This document shows, piece by piece, positions 46,435-57,754 of a stretch of DNA of 64,000 bases. Location of the stretch: the NCBI GenBank assembly GCA_965213845.1, contig CBDCAI010000004.1:744001-808000 (forward strand), given 5' to 3'. How positions within the stretch are numbered: the stretch's first letter is position 1; the number at the start of each line of letters is the position of its first letter. Position numbers and translations under genes: made by a program. The stretch is from JBBROS01 sp965213845. Lineage in GTDB: Bacteria > Pseudomonadota > Alphaproteobacteria > Acetobacterales > Acetobacteraceae. The notes under the pieces were generated by a model. That model was given only the letters and a program-made list of their open reading frames with translations, was not told where the DNA came from and did not search any database.

Positions 46435-47741
46435 GTCGGCCGCAGCAGGGCGCACGCGCTTTCGGCGGACGGCCGCCAGATGCGCTCGGCCGGCAGCGTC
46501 TCGACGATGTCGAACACGTCGTCTTCCATGGGCGTCTTCGTAACCGGCTTCACCTGCGCCAGATACATCGGCCGCATCACCTGGCCGTCGCCGCGGATGG
46601 GTGCGGCATGCACCGCGAAGTCGTCGACCGGCATCGCACGCATCGCCTGCGCCACGGCCAGGCCCTCGGCCGTGCCCGCAGCCTGCATGGCCTTCAGGTA
46701 GTGCAGCGTCGCGCTGTAGCCCGAGGCCTGCTGCCAGTTGGGCGGCATGCCCTTGTGACGCGGCCGGAACTTCGCGGTGAACGCCCGCGTGCCGTCATCG
46801 AGGTCCCAGTAGAACGACTGCGCCAGGATCATGCCGGCCGTCGTCGCGACGCCCACCGACCGCACCTCGTGCAGCCCGGCGAGGAACGTGACCAGCGTCT
46901 GCCCGGTCCGCACCAGGCCGAACTCGTGCGACTGCTTCACCACGTTCGTCCAGTCCGTCCCGCCGCAGGCCAGCGCGATCGCCTGCGCGCCGGACGCCTG
47001 CGCCTCCAGCACCGCGCTCGAGACGTCGGCGGTGCCCAGCGGGAACGCGGTGCTGCCCAGCAGCCGGCCGCCGCCCTGTTCGATGAAGCGCGTCGCCTCC
47101 AGCTTCAGGCTGTGCCCGAACGCGTAATCGACGTTCAAAATGAACCAGGTCTTCAGGCCCTTCTTGATCGCGGCGCTGACGACGGCCTTCGGGCCGGCAT
47201 AGGTGTCGATCCCGAACTGGAAGCTGGTCGGGCTGCAGAACCGGCCCGTCAGCTCCGTGCTCGTGCTCGCCGCGATCAGCAGCACACGGTTGCGGGCGCG
47301 CGTCATCTCGGCGACGGCCAGCGCGATGGACGAGGCCGACCCTTCCACGATGGTGTCGACCTGGTCCTGATCCAGCCAGCGGCGGCCGATCCCGGCGCCG
47401 ACATCCGGCTTGTTCTGGTCGTCGGCCGTCAGGACGGTGATGGGGCGGCCCAGCACGGTGCCGCCGAACGCCTCGACCGCCATCTGCACACCGAGAGACA
47501 GTCCGGGGCCGGTCGCGTCCGCATAGGGGCCGGACATGTCGCACAGCACGCCGATCTTGATGGGCCCCGCTGGGCTGGGACCGGCAGGGTTCAGGCCTGA
47601 ACCCTGCCCGAAGGCGCGCCGGGCGCCCACGACAGGCAGCAGGGCAGCTGCGCTCAGGACAGGCAGCAGGGCGGCTGCACCCGTCAGCAGCGCACGCCGG
47701 CCGGCTGACCGTCCTGGGGCGGGTGTCACGATGTCTGACAT
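46431..47741 (-). CDS. ABC transporter substrate-binding protein, Liv type
   Basis: 436-residue peripla_BP_6 protein related to that at 22223-23431. The long N-terminus holds a signal peptide containing a duplicated alanine/leucine segment (AALLPVLSAAALLPVV), encoded by a near-perfect DNA duplication around 47630-47680. The mature protein begins at about PIKIGVLCDMSGPY. The segment TADDQNKPDVGAGIGRRW matches its paralogue in type. No permease is adjacent; its stop is coupled to the SMP-30-like lactonase gene. The ligand could be a sugar-acid or lactone-related compound, by association only. Confidence 0.88.
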   Translation of the reverse strand: MSDIVTPAPGRSAGRRALLTGAAALLPVLSAAALLPVVGARRAFGQGSGLNPAGPSPAGPIKIGVLCDMSGPYADATGPGLSLGVQMAVEAFGGTVLGRPITVLTADDQNKPDVGAGIGRRWLDQDQVDTIVEGSASSIALAVAEMTRARNRVLLIAASTSTELTGRFCSPTSFQFGIDTYAGPKAVVSAAIKKGLKTWFILNVDYAFGHSLKLEATRFIEQGGGRLLGSTAFPLGTADVSSAVLEAQASGAQAIALACGGTDWTNVVKQSHEFGLVRTGQTLVTFLAGLHEVRSVGVATTAGMILAQSFYWDLDDGTRAFTAKFRPRHKGMPPNWQQASGYSATLHYLKAMQAAGTAEGLAVAQAMRAMPVDDFAVHAAPIRGDGQVMRPMYLAQVKPVTKTPMEDDVFDIVETLPAERIWRPSAESACALLRPT

Positions 47742-47822
47742 GGGTCCTCCGTTATCGTTGGCGATGTCGGGCCACGGTCGTTGCCGGGCCCCTTCCCTGG
47801 ATTGGAATTCCGGGTCGGCACG

Positions 47823-48149
47823 TCAGGTGGGGACAGGCTCTCGTTCGACATGGGCGCGCAGGCGGCCGGCGGCGTCGACCCAGCCCTTGCCGGCGGCATA
47901 GGTCGACATGGCGGCGAACCCCGCCGTCCAGGCCGGGCCGGGATCGCCGGCCAGCGCCCCGGCCAACGATCGAACGGCGGCCGGCGCGATCCAGCCGTGA
48001 CCCGTGTCGTCGAAGGCCACCACGTCCGCCAACGGGCCGGTCCGCAGCGCGCCGTCGTCGACGCCCGCGGGCACGCGGACCGAGAAGGCCCGGAAGTCGT
48101 CCGGCTGCTCCAGCACGACCCCGCCGGCGCCGGTCAGCACGATCACCAC
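47823..48149 (-). CDS. Small hypothetical protein coupled to the LLM oxidoreductase
   Basis: 108-residue protein of unknown function that begins two bases after the LLM gene stop at one of two adjacent GTG codons (48149 or 48146). Sequence features: a short hydrophobic start (VVIVLTGAGGVVL), the segment DDTGHGWIAPAAV and a C-terminal half with FAAMSTYAAGKGWVDAAGRLRAH. The aromatic and glycine pattern suggests a folded domain. Codon usage is typical of this genome. Its coupling suggests that it works with the flavin enzyme, for example as an accessory protein, but no family is recognised. Confidence 0.65.
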   Translation of the reverse strand: MVIVLTGAGGVVLEQPDDFRAFSVRVPAGVDDGALRTGPLADVVAFDDTGHGWIAPAAVRSLAGALAGDPGPAWTAGFAAMSTYAAGKGWVDAAGRLRAHVEREPVPT

Positions 48150-48151
48150 CG

Positions 48152-49228
48152 CTATTCCGCCGCCACCAGCTGCGGGGCGGCGAAGTCGCTGCCCAGCTCC
48201 CGCCGGATCGCCGGGATGATGCGGGTGCCCCACAGCTCCAGCTGCGCCAGCATGGTCCGCTGGTCGAAGTCGCCAAGCTGGGTCTGGATCGCGACCTGCG
48301 TCGGCCGCAGGATGCGGATCTCCTCCACCATGCGCTCCACCACGTAATCGACGCTGCCCACCGGAAGGTTGGCGCCGATGCTGTCCAACGAGGGGTCGGT
48401 CGGGCCGGCCTCCTCGGCGATCATGTAGCCGTCCCCGCTCTGGGCCCGGCGCTCCCGCAGGCTTTCGGAGATGCGGCGCTGGTAGCGGGCGCAGTCGAGA
48501 TAGCTGTCGATCTCGCTCTGCCGGTTGCTGGCGAAGGCGCAGCGCAGCAGGGCCACCTTGGTGGCGGCCGGGTCGCGCTTCTCCTGCAGGGCCAGCGAGT
48601 CCAGGTTGGCGCGGATCGCGCGCAGCTTGTCCGTGCCGTTCAGCAGCGCGGTCACGAACAGGTTGTGGCCCTCCCGGATGGCCCGGCGCTGCGTCTCCGG
48701 ATGGCCCGTCGCCAGCCACAACGGCACGGAACGCTGCTCGGTCCGCATGCTGATGGCCGTGTCGGGGAACCGCAGGTGCTTGCCGTCATACGAGAAGATC
48801 CGCTGCTGCAGGCCAAGCTGGATCACGTCCAGGAACTCGTTGAAGATCGCCGGCGCATCCGCCAGGTCCACCCCGAACCGTTCGAACTCGAAGCTCTGAT
48901 ACCCGGCGCCGACGCCAAGCTCGAGCCGCCCGCCCGACACCGTGTCGGCGAACCCGGCCTCCGCCATCAGCCGCGCCGGATGATACAGCGGCAGCACGCA
49001 CACCGCGCTGCCCAGCCGGATGGTGCGGGTCAAGGCGGCGCAGTGCGCCACCATCATCAACGGCGAGGGGCACAGGCTGTAGTTGGAGAAGTGATGCTCG
49101 GCATACCACGCGTTGTCGAAGCCGGCCTGGTCGGCGGCGACGGTCTGCTCGACCGCGTTGCGGAGGATCTGGTTGGACGTCTGATGGTAGCCACGCTGCT
49201 GCATCAGGATGAAGATGCCGAAATCCAT
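48152..49228 (-). CDS. LLM class flavin-dependent oxidoreductase
   Basis: 358-residue luciferase-like monooxygenase. Landmarks are MDFGIFILMQQRG at the start, AWYAEHHFSNYSLCPSPLMM near residue 40 (the EHH motif of alkanal-monooxygenase types), IRLGSAVCVLPLYHP near residue 70 and GRLELGVGAGYQSFEFERFG near residue 100. It is divergent from the LysR regulator with a LysR-type box between them, and is followed by the small coupled protein. It differs clearly from the LLM protein at 1555-2661. The substrate is unknown. Confidence 0.91.
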   Translation of the reverse strand: MDFGIFILMQQRGYHQTSNQILRNAVEQTVAADQAGFDNAWYAEHHFSNYSLCPSPLMMVAHCAALTRTIRLGSAVCVLPLYHPARLMAEAGFADTVSGGRLELGVGAGYQSFEFERFGVDLADAPAIFNEFLDVIQLGLQQRIFSYDGKHLRFPDTAISMRTEQRSVPLWLATGHPETQRRAIREGHNLFVTALLNGTDKLRAIRANLDSLALQEKRDPAATKVALLRCAFASNRQSEIDSYLDCARYQRRISESLRERRAQSGDGYMIAEEAGPTDPSLDSIGANLPVGSVDYVVERMVEEIRILRPTQVAIQTQLGDFDQRTMLAQLELWGTRIIPAIRRELGSDFAAPQLVAAE

Positions 49229-49306
49229 GGGGCGCTCCTGGTCCTTGGCTCACGCACCGTCGGCAGTGCGGGCTTGGTTCGAGAGCAGAATAGTCACTAC
49301 GATGAT

Positions 49307-49329
49307 CCCGATGGAATGCACGGATCGGG
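49307..49329. promoter_or_regulatory. LysR-type box (T-N11-A) between the LysR and LLM genes
   Basis: CCCGAT at 49307-49312 and ATCGGG at 49324-49329 form an exact inverted repeat separated by 11 bases, the T-N11-A layout recognised by LysR-type regulators. It lies 40 bases upstream of the LysR start and 78 bases upstream of the LLM start, a good position for autoregulation and divergent activation. Confidence 0.6.
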
Positions 49330-49369
49330 TGGATGTCCTGTTCGGAAACTGCACAAGTGGAGCCAGGGC

Positions 49370-50326
49370 ATGAGCAGCTTGCGCGCGATGGAGCTGTTCG
49401 TGGCTGCGGTGCGGGAGCGCAGCTTCTCCGCGGCCGGACGCCGGGCCGGGCTGTCGCCGGCCTCCGTCTCGCGCCATATCGGCACGCTGGAGGCGGAGCT
49501 CGGGGTCCAGCTGTTGAACCGGACGACCCGGACGCTGTCCCTCACCGAGGCCGGGCAGGCCTACTTCCTGCGGATCGAGCCGGTCCTGCAGGACGTGCGC
49601 GATGCCGGCGCGGCCGCCGGGGCGTTCCAGACGAGCCCCCGGGGCACCCTGCGCGTGCACTCCCGGGTGATGTTCGGGCTGCGGGTGATCACGCCGCTGA
49701 TCCCCGAGTTCCAGCAGCGCTACCCGGGATTGAGGATCGACCTGCGCCTGAGCGAGCAGCCGGCCCAGCTGGGCCATGCCGAGTACGACATCGACATCCG
49801 GATCGGCCGGTCGCCCGACTCCGGCCTGATGCAGCGGCGCCTCCTGGAAAGCGAGCGCATTCTCGTCGCAAGCCCCGCCTACCTGGCCCGGATGCCGCCG
49901 CTGCAGCGGCCGGCCGAGCTGGTGGCGCACACGTGCCTGACCTACTGGCTGGGGCCGGAGCAGCCCGTCTGGCGCTTCCTGGCCGAGGGCCGGCTGGAGG
50001 AGATCGCGGTGCCGTCCTCGTGCAGCACGAACAACGGCCAGGTGCTGCGCCTGCTGGCGATCATGGGGCACGGGATCGCGATGCTGGACGACTACACCGT
50101 GCAGCCGGACCTGGAGCTCGGGCGGCTGGTGCGCCTGTTCCCCGCGACGAAGGTCGCCAACACCGCCTTTGAACAGGGGATCTTCGCCGTCTTCCCGCAG
50201 GCGCAGTACGTGCCCGCGAAGATACAGGCCTTCCTGGACTTCCTCGGCCGGCGAAGCACCGTCCCGAAGGCGCTCGCCGCCTTCGCCGCAACCCAGCGCG
50301 ACGTGGCCGGATCGGCGTCGGCCTGA
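49370..50326 (+). CDS. LysR family transcriptional regulator
   Basis: 318-residue LysR protein. The N-terminal winged HTH is clear (LRAMELFVAAVRERSFSAAG, SPASVSRHIGTLEAELG, LLNRTTRTLSLTEAG), followed by the effector-binding domain beginning with GTLRVHSRVMFGLRVITPLI. It belongs to the common subgroup like AaeR/CrgA. ATG 49370 is preceded by GGAG. It is divergent from the LLM/small-protein pair and likely controls it through the box at 49307-49329. Confidence 0.92.
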   Translation: MSSLRAMELFVAAVRERSFSAAGRRAGLSPASVSRHIGTLEAELGVQLLNRTTRTLSLTEAGQAYFLRIEPVLQDVRDAGAAAGAFQTSPRGTLRVHSRVMFGLRVITPLIPEFQQRYPGLRIDLRLSEQPAQLGHAEYDIDIRIGRSPDSGLMQRRLLESERILVASPAYLARMPPLQRPAELVAHTCLTYWLGPEQPVWRFLAEGRLEEIAVPSSCSTNNGQVLRLLAIMGHGIAMLDDYTVQPDLELGRLVRLFPATKVANTAFEQGIFAVFPQAQYVPAKIQAFLDFLGRRSTVPKALAAFAATQRDVAGSASA

Positions 50327-50406
50327 GCCGCTCCCGACCTCGGGGGCCCGGCGGCAACCGCCACTTCGGATTTGCCCCGGCACGCAGACCGGCCAAAGCT
50401 CGCGCC

Positions 50407-51378
50407 ATGCCCCCGACCGACCCCGCCGCACCCCCCCTCGCCCCCTGGCACGAAGGCGAGCGGCGCCTGCAGGCCGCGGCCGGGATGCGCGAGCGCATGG
50501 AGGACCGGGGCCGCATCGTGCTCCGCGACCACATGCCGGAGCAGCATCGTGACTTCTTCTGCACCCGCGAGCAGCTGTTCGTCGCGACGCTGGACGCGGC
50601 GGGCGTCCCCTGGGCCAGCGTGATCGAGGGTGAGGCCGGGTTCATCGGCGCATCCTCGAGCAAGCGGCTGCACATCGCAGCGGCGCTCCCGGATGGCGAT
50701 CCCGCCGCGGATGGACTGAAGCAGGGCGCGCCGATCGGCGCCATCGGCATCGACTTCGCAAGCAGGCGGCGCAACCGCGTCAACGGCACGATCACGCGCG
50801 TTGCCGGCGACCCGGGCTTCACGCTCGACGTCGTGCAATGTTTCGGCAACTGCCCCCAATACATCCAGGCGCGCCGCCCGATGCAGCCCGAACCCGGCCC
50901 CGCACGGCAGCCCGGACCGTCGACGATGCGCCGAAGCACGTCGTTCACGGAGAACGACATCGGCCTCATCCGTGGCGCGGATACCTGCTTCATCGCCAGC
51001 CGCTCGGCCGGCCCCGTGAACGGCCCGAGCGAGGGTCTCGACATGTCGCACCGCGGCGGCCGACCCGGCTTCGTCCGCGTCGGCGACCGGCAACTCACGG
51101 TCCCGGACTACCGAGGCAACTACTTCTTCAACACGCTCGGCAACATCCTGATGGATCCGCGCTGCAGCCTGCTGTTCATCGACTTCGCCGCCGGCACCAC
51201 GCTCCAGGTGGCCGGGCATGCCCGCGTCGTCACGGACCCCGCCGTCGTCGCCGCATGGCCGCAGGCGGAACGCGCCGTTCGGTTCGACGTCGACGAGGTC
51301 GTGCGCACCGAACGTCGCTCGAAGCTCCGCTGGGACTTCGTCTCGTTCGCGCCCCAGCTGGACCGGCCGGGCGCCTGA
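50407..51378 (+). CDS. Pyridoxamine 5'-phosphate oxidase family (PNPOx-like) protein
   Basis: 323-residue protein with a split-barrel flavin-binding fold of the PNPOx-like group (long form, similar to the FAD/FMN-binding phosphohydrolase-associated type). Visible parts are the segment FVATLDAAGVPWASVIEG near residue 55, IGIDFASRRRNRVNG near residue 115, and the second barrel with DYRGNYFFNTLGNILMDPRCSLLFIDF near residue 235. These proteins are flavin- or F420-dependent oxidoreductases or haem utilisation proteins; the exact role is unclear. It follows the LysR gene after 80 bases. Confidence 0.8.
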   Translation: MPPTDPAAPPLAPWHEGERRLQAAAGMRERMEDRGRIVLRDHMPEQHRDFFCTREQLFVATLDAAGVPWASVIEGEAGFIGASSSKRLHIAAALPDGDPAADGLKQGAPIGAIGIDFASRRRNRVNGTITRVAGDPGFTLDVVQCFGNCPQYIQARRPMQPEPGPARQPGPSTMRRSTSFTENDIGLIRGADTCFIASRSAGPVNGPSEGLDMSHRGGRPGFVRVGDRQLTVPDYRGNYFFNTLGNILMDPRCSLLFIDFAAGTTLQVAGHARVVTDPAVVAAWPQAERAVRFDVDEVVRTERRSKLRWDFVSFAPQLDRPGA

Positions 51379-51503
51379 CCGCGGAGCCTCGACAGGCCGC
51401 CAGCCCGGCGCACCGCCCGGCGTTTGGCGGCGGCGGGCCGTTTCAGCTATATTGCACACGGACGTGCGGCCGGCATGGCCGGATGCCCGTCGGGGGGAAT
51501 ACC

Positions 51504-52124
51504 ATGCGACGCATCGCACTGCTGGCATCGGCGCTGATGCTGACGGGCTGCACCGGATACGGCGCGTTCCTCGATCATGTCATCGCAGTCCCCGGCGGCA
51601 ACCCGAACATGCCGGTGGCCGACAGCCAGAACCTGCGGCGGGTCCTGGGTGAAGACGCGTCCGCCTCGCCCCTCCTGCCAGAAACCGGCAACGTCTGGCC
51701 CGGGCCGCAAGGCCCCGACCCCACGCTCGCCGACCTCCAGTCGCGCGACAGCACCGGACCCGCCCGCGGTTTCGTGCCGACCACGGTCCCCGGCGCCGCA
51801 CGCGGCCTGCCGGATCACCGCCAGCCCCGGCCGCTTGGCAGCTCCACCCCGCCCTCGCTCGAGACGCTCGACCCCGTGTCGCGCCCCCCGCCGGGGATCG
51901 GCCCGATCCCACCCCCGCCGCGGTCCTCCGTGCCGGGGCCGGGCCCGCTCGGCTCCGTCGTCCAGACGCCGCGCGGCCCGGCCGTCGATGCGGGCGGCAC
52001 GGGCAGCTACCGCCAGCTCCTGACCCCGCAGGGCCCCGGCGCCATCATGGTCCCGAACGGCAACGGGACCAGCACGATCCTCAGCCCCGGCGGCGGCATC
52101 CAGACCATCCCCACCCCGCGCTGA
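51504..52124 (+). CDS. Proline-rich lipoprotein, hypothetical
   Basis: 206-residue protein with a lipoprotein signal (RRIALLASALMLTGC); Cys15 in LTGC would be the lipidated residue. The remaining sequence is low-complexity and rich in Pro, Gly and Ser (for example PPPGIGPIPPPPRSS), so it is probably unfolded and anchored to a membrane in the periplasm. ATG 51504 is preceded by GGGGGAA. It is convergent with the cNMP-binding gene, 13 bases away. No function is recognised. Confidence 0.75.
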   Translation: MRRIALLASALMLTGCTGYGAFLDHVIAVPGGNPNMPVADSQNLRRVLGEDASASPLLPETGNVWPGPQGPDPTLADLQSRDSTGPARGFVPTTVPGAARGLPDHRQPRPLGSSTPPSLETLDPVSRPPPGIGPIPPPPRSSVPGPGPLGSVVQTPRGPAVDAGGTGSYRQLLTPQGPGAIMVPNGNGTSTILSPGGGIQTIPTPR

Positions 52125-52137
52125 CCCGCAAGCCCGG

Positions 52138-52671
52138 TCAGGCGGCGCCCGTCATCTTCCGCAGGATCATCTCGAACCGGATGCCCGCCAGGTGCACGCC
52201 ATCCAGCACCGACTCGTCCAGCTCCTCCTCGTCCTGCAGCGCTGCCGCAGCCGTCGTGCCACCCGTCAACTGCGCGTTCATCTGCCGCAGCCGGTCGGCC
52301 AGGAACACCGCCAGCGCCCGATAGAACCGGGCGGCGAACCCGAGGTCGGTCCGCGTCCGCGTATTCAGGTCCCGCGTCGCCAGCGCCAGCACCGCGAAGT
52401 CGTCGCTGCCGGCCTTCACCGTCGCCGAGGGCGGGCTGCTGTCGATCAACGCCATCTCGCCCAGCATCTCGCCCGCCCCGAGCTCCGCCACCTGGCGCCC
52501 GTTCACCGTCACGAGCGCGGTGCCCGACAGCACCAGGAACAGGTCCGCGATGGGCTGCCCCTGCGTGATCAGCGTGCCCCCCGTGCGCAACGCCACGCGC
52601 CGCCCGGCCTGCACCATCCAGGCCGCGTCGGCGTCGTCCAGTTGTCCCAGGATGTAGAGTGCTTTCCGCAC
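52138..52671 (-). CDS. Cyclic nucleotide-binding domain protein (Crp-like cNMP domain, no HTH)
   Basis: 177-residue protein with a single cNMP-binding domain: LITQGQPIADLFLVLSGTA (residues 34-52), GAGEMLGEMALIDSSPPSATV (residues 67-87, the phosphate-binding cassette region) and a helical end. No DNA-binding domain follows, so it is not a Crp/Fnr transcription factor. The C-terminal 40 residues are acidic. It lies 35 bases after the second ABC transporter gene on the same strand and ends the export operon; a cNMP sensor controlling the exporter is inference. Confidence 0.85.
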   Translation of the reverse strand: MRKALYILGQLDDADAAWMVQAGRRVALRTGGTLITQGQPIADLFLVLSGTALVTVNGRQVAELGAGEMLGEMALIDSSPPSATVKAGSDDFAVLALATRDLNTRTRTDLGFAARFYRALAVFLADRLRQMNAQLTGGTTAAAALQDEEELDESVLDGVHLAGIRFEMILRKMTGAA

Positions 52672-52706
52672 GGTCGTTCTCCCTCAACCCGTCAGTCTGG
52701 CATGCG

Positions 52707-55546
<2,840 letters not shown>

Positions 55547-55547
<1 letters not shown>

Positions 55548-57754
55548 CAGTGTTCCACCAGCTGCCGGTACTCGCCGTTCTGCGCCATCAGCTCGGCATG
55601 CGTCCCCTGCTCGGAGACCCGGCCATGGCGCAGCACGACGATCGTGTCGCAGTCGCGGATCGTGCTCAGCCGATGCGCGATGATGACGCAGGCGCAGCCC
55701 TTGCGCCGCACCGCATCCATGATCGCCAGCTCGACCTCGGGGTCGAGCGCGCTGGTCGCCTCGTCCAGCACCAGGACGGCCGGGTTGATCGCCAGCGCCC
55801 GCGCGACCGCCAGCCGCTGGCGCTCCCCCCCGCTCATGTTGCTGCCGCCCTCGGACAGCGGGGCCGCATACCCGCCCGGGCGCGCGGTGATGAACCCGTG
55901 CGCCCGCGCGTCCTGCGCCGCCGCCACGATCCGCTCCTCCGGCATCGTCGTGTCCCACAGGCTCACGTTGTCGCGCACCGCGCCCTCGAACAGCCCGACG
56001 TTCTGGTCCACGTAGGCGATGGCCCGGCGCAGGTCCGGCTCCGGCCAGTACCGCAGATCGACGCCCCCCAGCTCCACCGCGCCGCCCGTGGGCTGCAGCA
56101 GGCCGACCATCAGCTTGCCCAGCGTCGACTTCCCCGAACCCGACCCGCCCACGAGCGCGATGCGCGCCCCCGGCTTGATCTCGAGGTCGAGCTCCGCGAT
56201 GAACGGCGGCTCGAGCGCGGCATAGCCGAAGCTGACGGCGTTCAGGCGGATGCCGATCCCCCCGGTCTGCGGGATCATGGTGCCCTCGGGCGCGGCCGGC
56301 GGCTTCGCCCGGTTCTGCCCATAGCGCATCACGTCGTCCAGCCGCTCCGCCAGGCCGCGCAGCTGCTGCATCTGCCCGCCCACGCCCACCAGCGACAGCA
56401 CCGGGCCCGAGAAGCTCCCCATCAGCATTTGGAACGCCAGCAGGATGCCGATCGTGATGACCCCGTCCATCACCCGCAGCCCGCCCACGATGACGACCGC
56501 CACCCCGCCCAGCGCCACCGCCAGCGACGACGTCTGCGACAGCACCGTCGAACGCAGCGTCGACTTCTGCTCGGCATCCAGCACACGCGCCTGCGCCCCG
56601 GACCAGCGCCCGATGAACATTCCCTCCGTCCCCGAGGCACGGAAGTCGTCGGCCATCGCGATCCCCTGCACGGTCACGGACTGCAGCCGAGACTCGTCCG
56701 ACACCATCCGCCGGTTCGCGTTCTCCATGCCTCGCGCCGACAGCGACAGCACCAGCATCGCCGTCAGCGCCGCGGTCGCCGTGACGGCCCCCAGCACGGG
56801 GTCCAGCACGAACAGCACGACGCCGTAGCCCACCAGCGACACGAGCCCGATCAGCGCCGGCATCATCCCCGCCGACATCAGCCCGGCCAGCCGGTCCACC
56901 ATCGCGAACCGGTTCGCGATGTCGCCGGCATAGCGCTGCGAGAAGAACCCCAGCGGGAGGTGCAGCACCGTCCACATCTGCCGCGCCGACAGCGTGGTCG
57001 CCATCGCGATCTGCGTCCGCGCCAGCGTCGTCGCCTGCAGGTACTGCAGCATCGCCCGCAGCCCGGCCATCACCACCATGGCCACCAGCAGCGGCTCCAG
57101 CCACCGCGTATGCCCATCGATCAGCACGCCGTCGATGAACACCCGCCCGAAGCTCGCCGCCACCACCCCCGGCACCAGCAGCAGCACCCCCGAAAGCACC
57201 GCCGCCGACAGCGGCAGCATGTATCCCGCGACCCGGCGGCGCAGGATGCCGACCAGACCCTCCCGGCTGCCCTGGCGCACGAAGTCCGGCCCCGGCTCGA
57301 ACGCCAGCACGACCCCGGTGAACGCATCGCTGAACTCGCGCTTGTTCACCACCCGGTTGCCCATGACCGGGTCGTTGATCCAGATCTTCCCGTCCCGTCC
57401 GCGCAGGTCCATGCCCTCGACCACGATGAAGTGGTTGAAGTTCCAGAACACGATCAGCGGCATCGGCAGCGTCGTCAGCGTCTCCACCTCCCGCTTCACG
57501 CCCTTTGCCGTCATCCCGAGCTTGCGGGCCGCCTTGACCATGTTGCTGGCCTTCGTGCCGTCCCGCCCCACGTCGCACTGCTCGCGCAGCTCCTCCAGCG
57601 CCACCCAGCGGCCGTGATAGGCCAGGATCATGCCCAGGCACGCGGCCCCGCACTCGACCGCCTCCTGCTGCAGCACGGTGGGCACGCGGCGCCGGGCCGC
57701 CGTTCGGGGGACCTTGGGCGCCGCGGCCGCCTTGGGCGGGGCTGCCCCGCTCAT
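55547..57754 (-). CDS. NHLM-type ABC transporter with N-terminal C39 peptidase
   Basis: 735-residue bifunctional exporter that cleaves double-glycine leaders and transports the mature peptide. The C39 peptidase has Cys35 in QQEAVECGAACL, His108 in FNHFIVVEG and Asp128 in INDP, the expected catalytic triad. Six membrane helices follow, then the ATPase domain with GGSGSGKST, SGGERQRLAVARAL and VLVLDEATSALD. ATG 57754 overlaps the HlyD-like stop (ATGA). Family resemblance is to the peptidase/ATP-binding component of NHLM systems. The two GG-leader proteins upstream are the likely substrates. Confidence 0.93.

Noticed and set aside
52138..52671. Crp/Fnr transcription factor
   Set aside because: The protein ends after the cNMP domain and a short helical tail; no helix-turn-helix is present.
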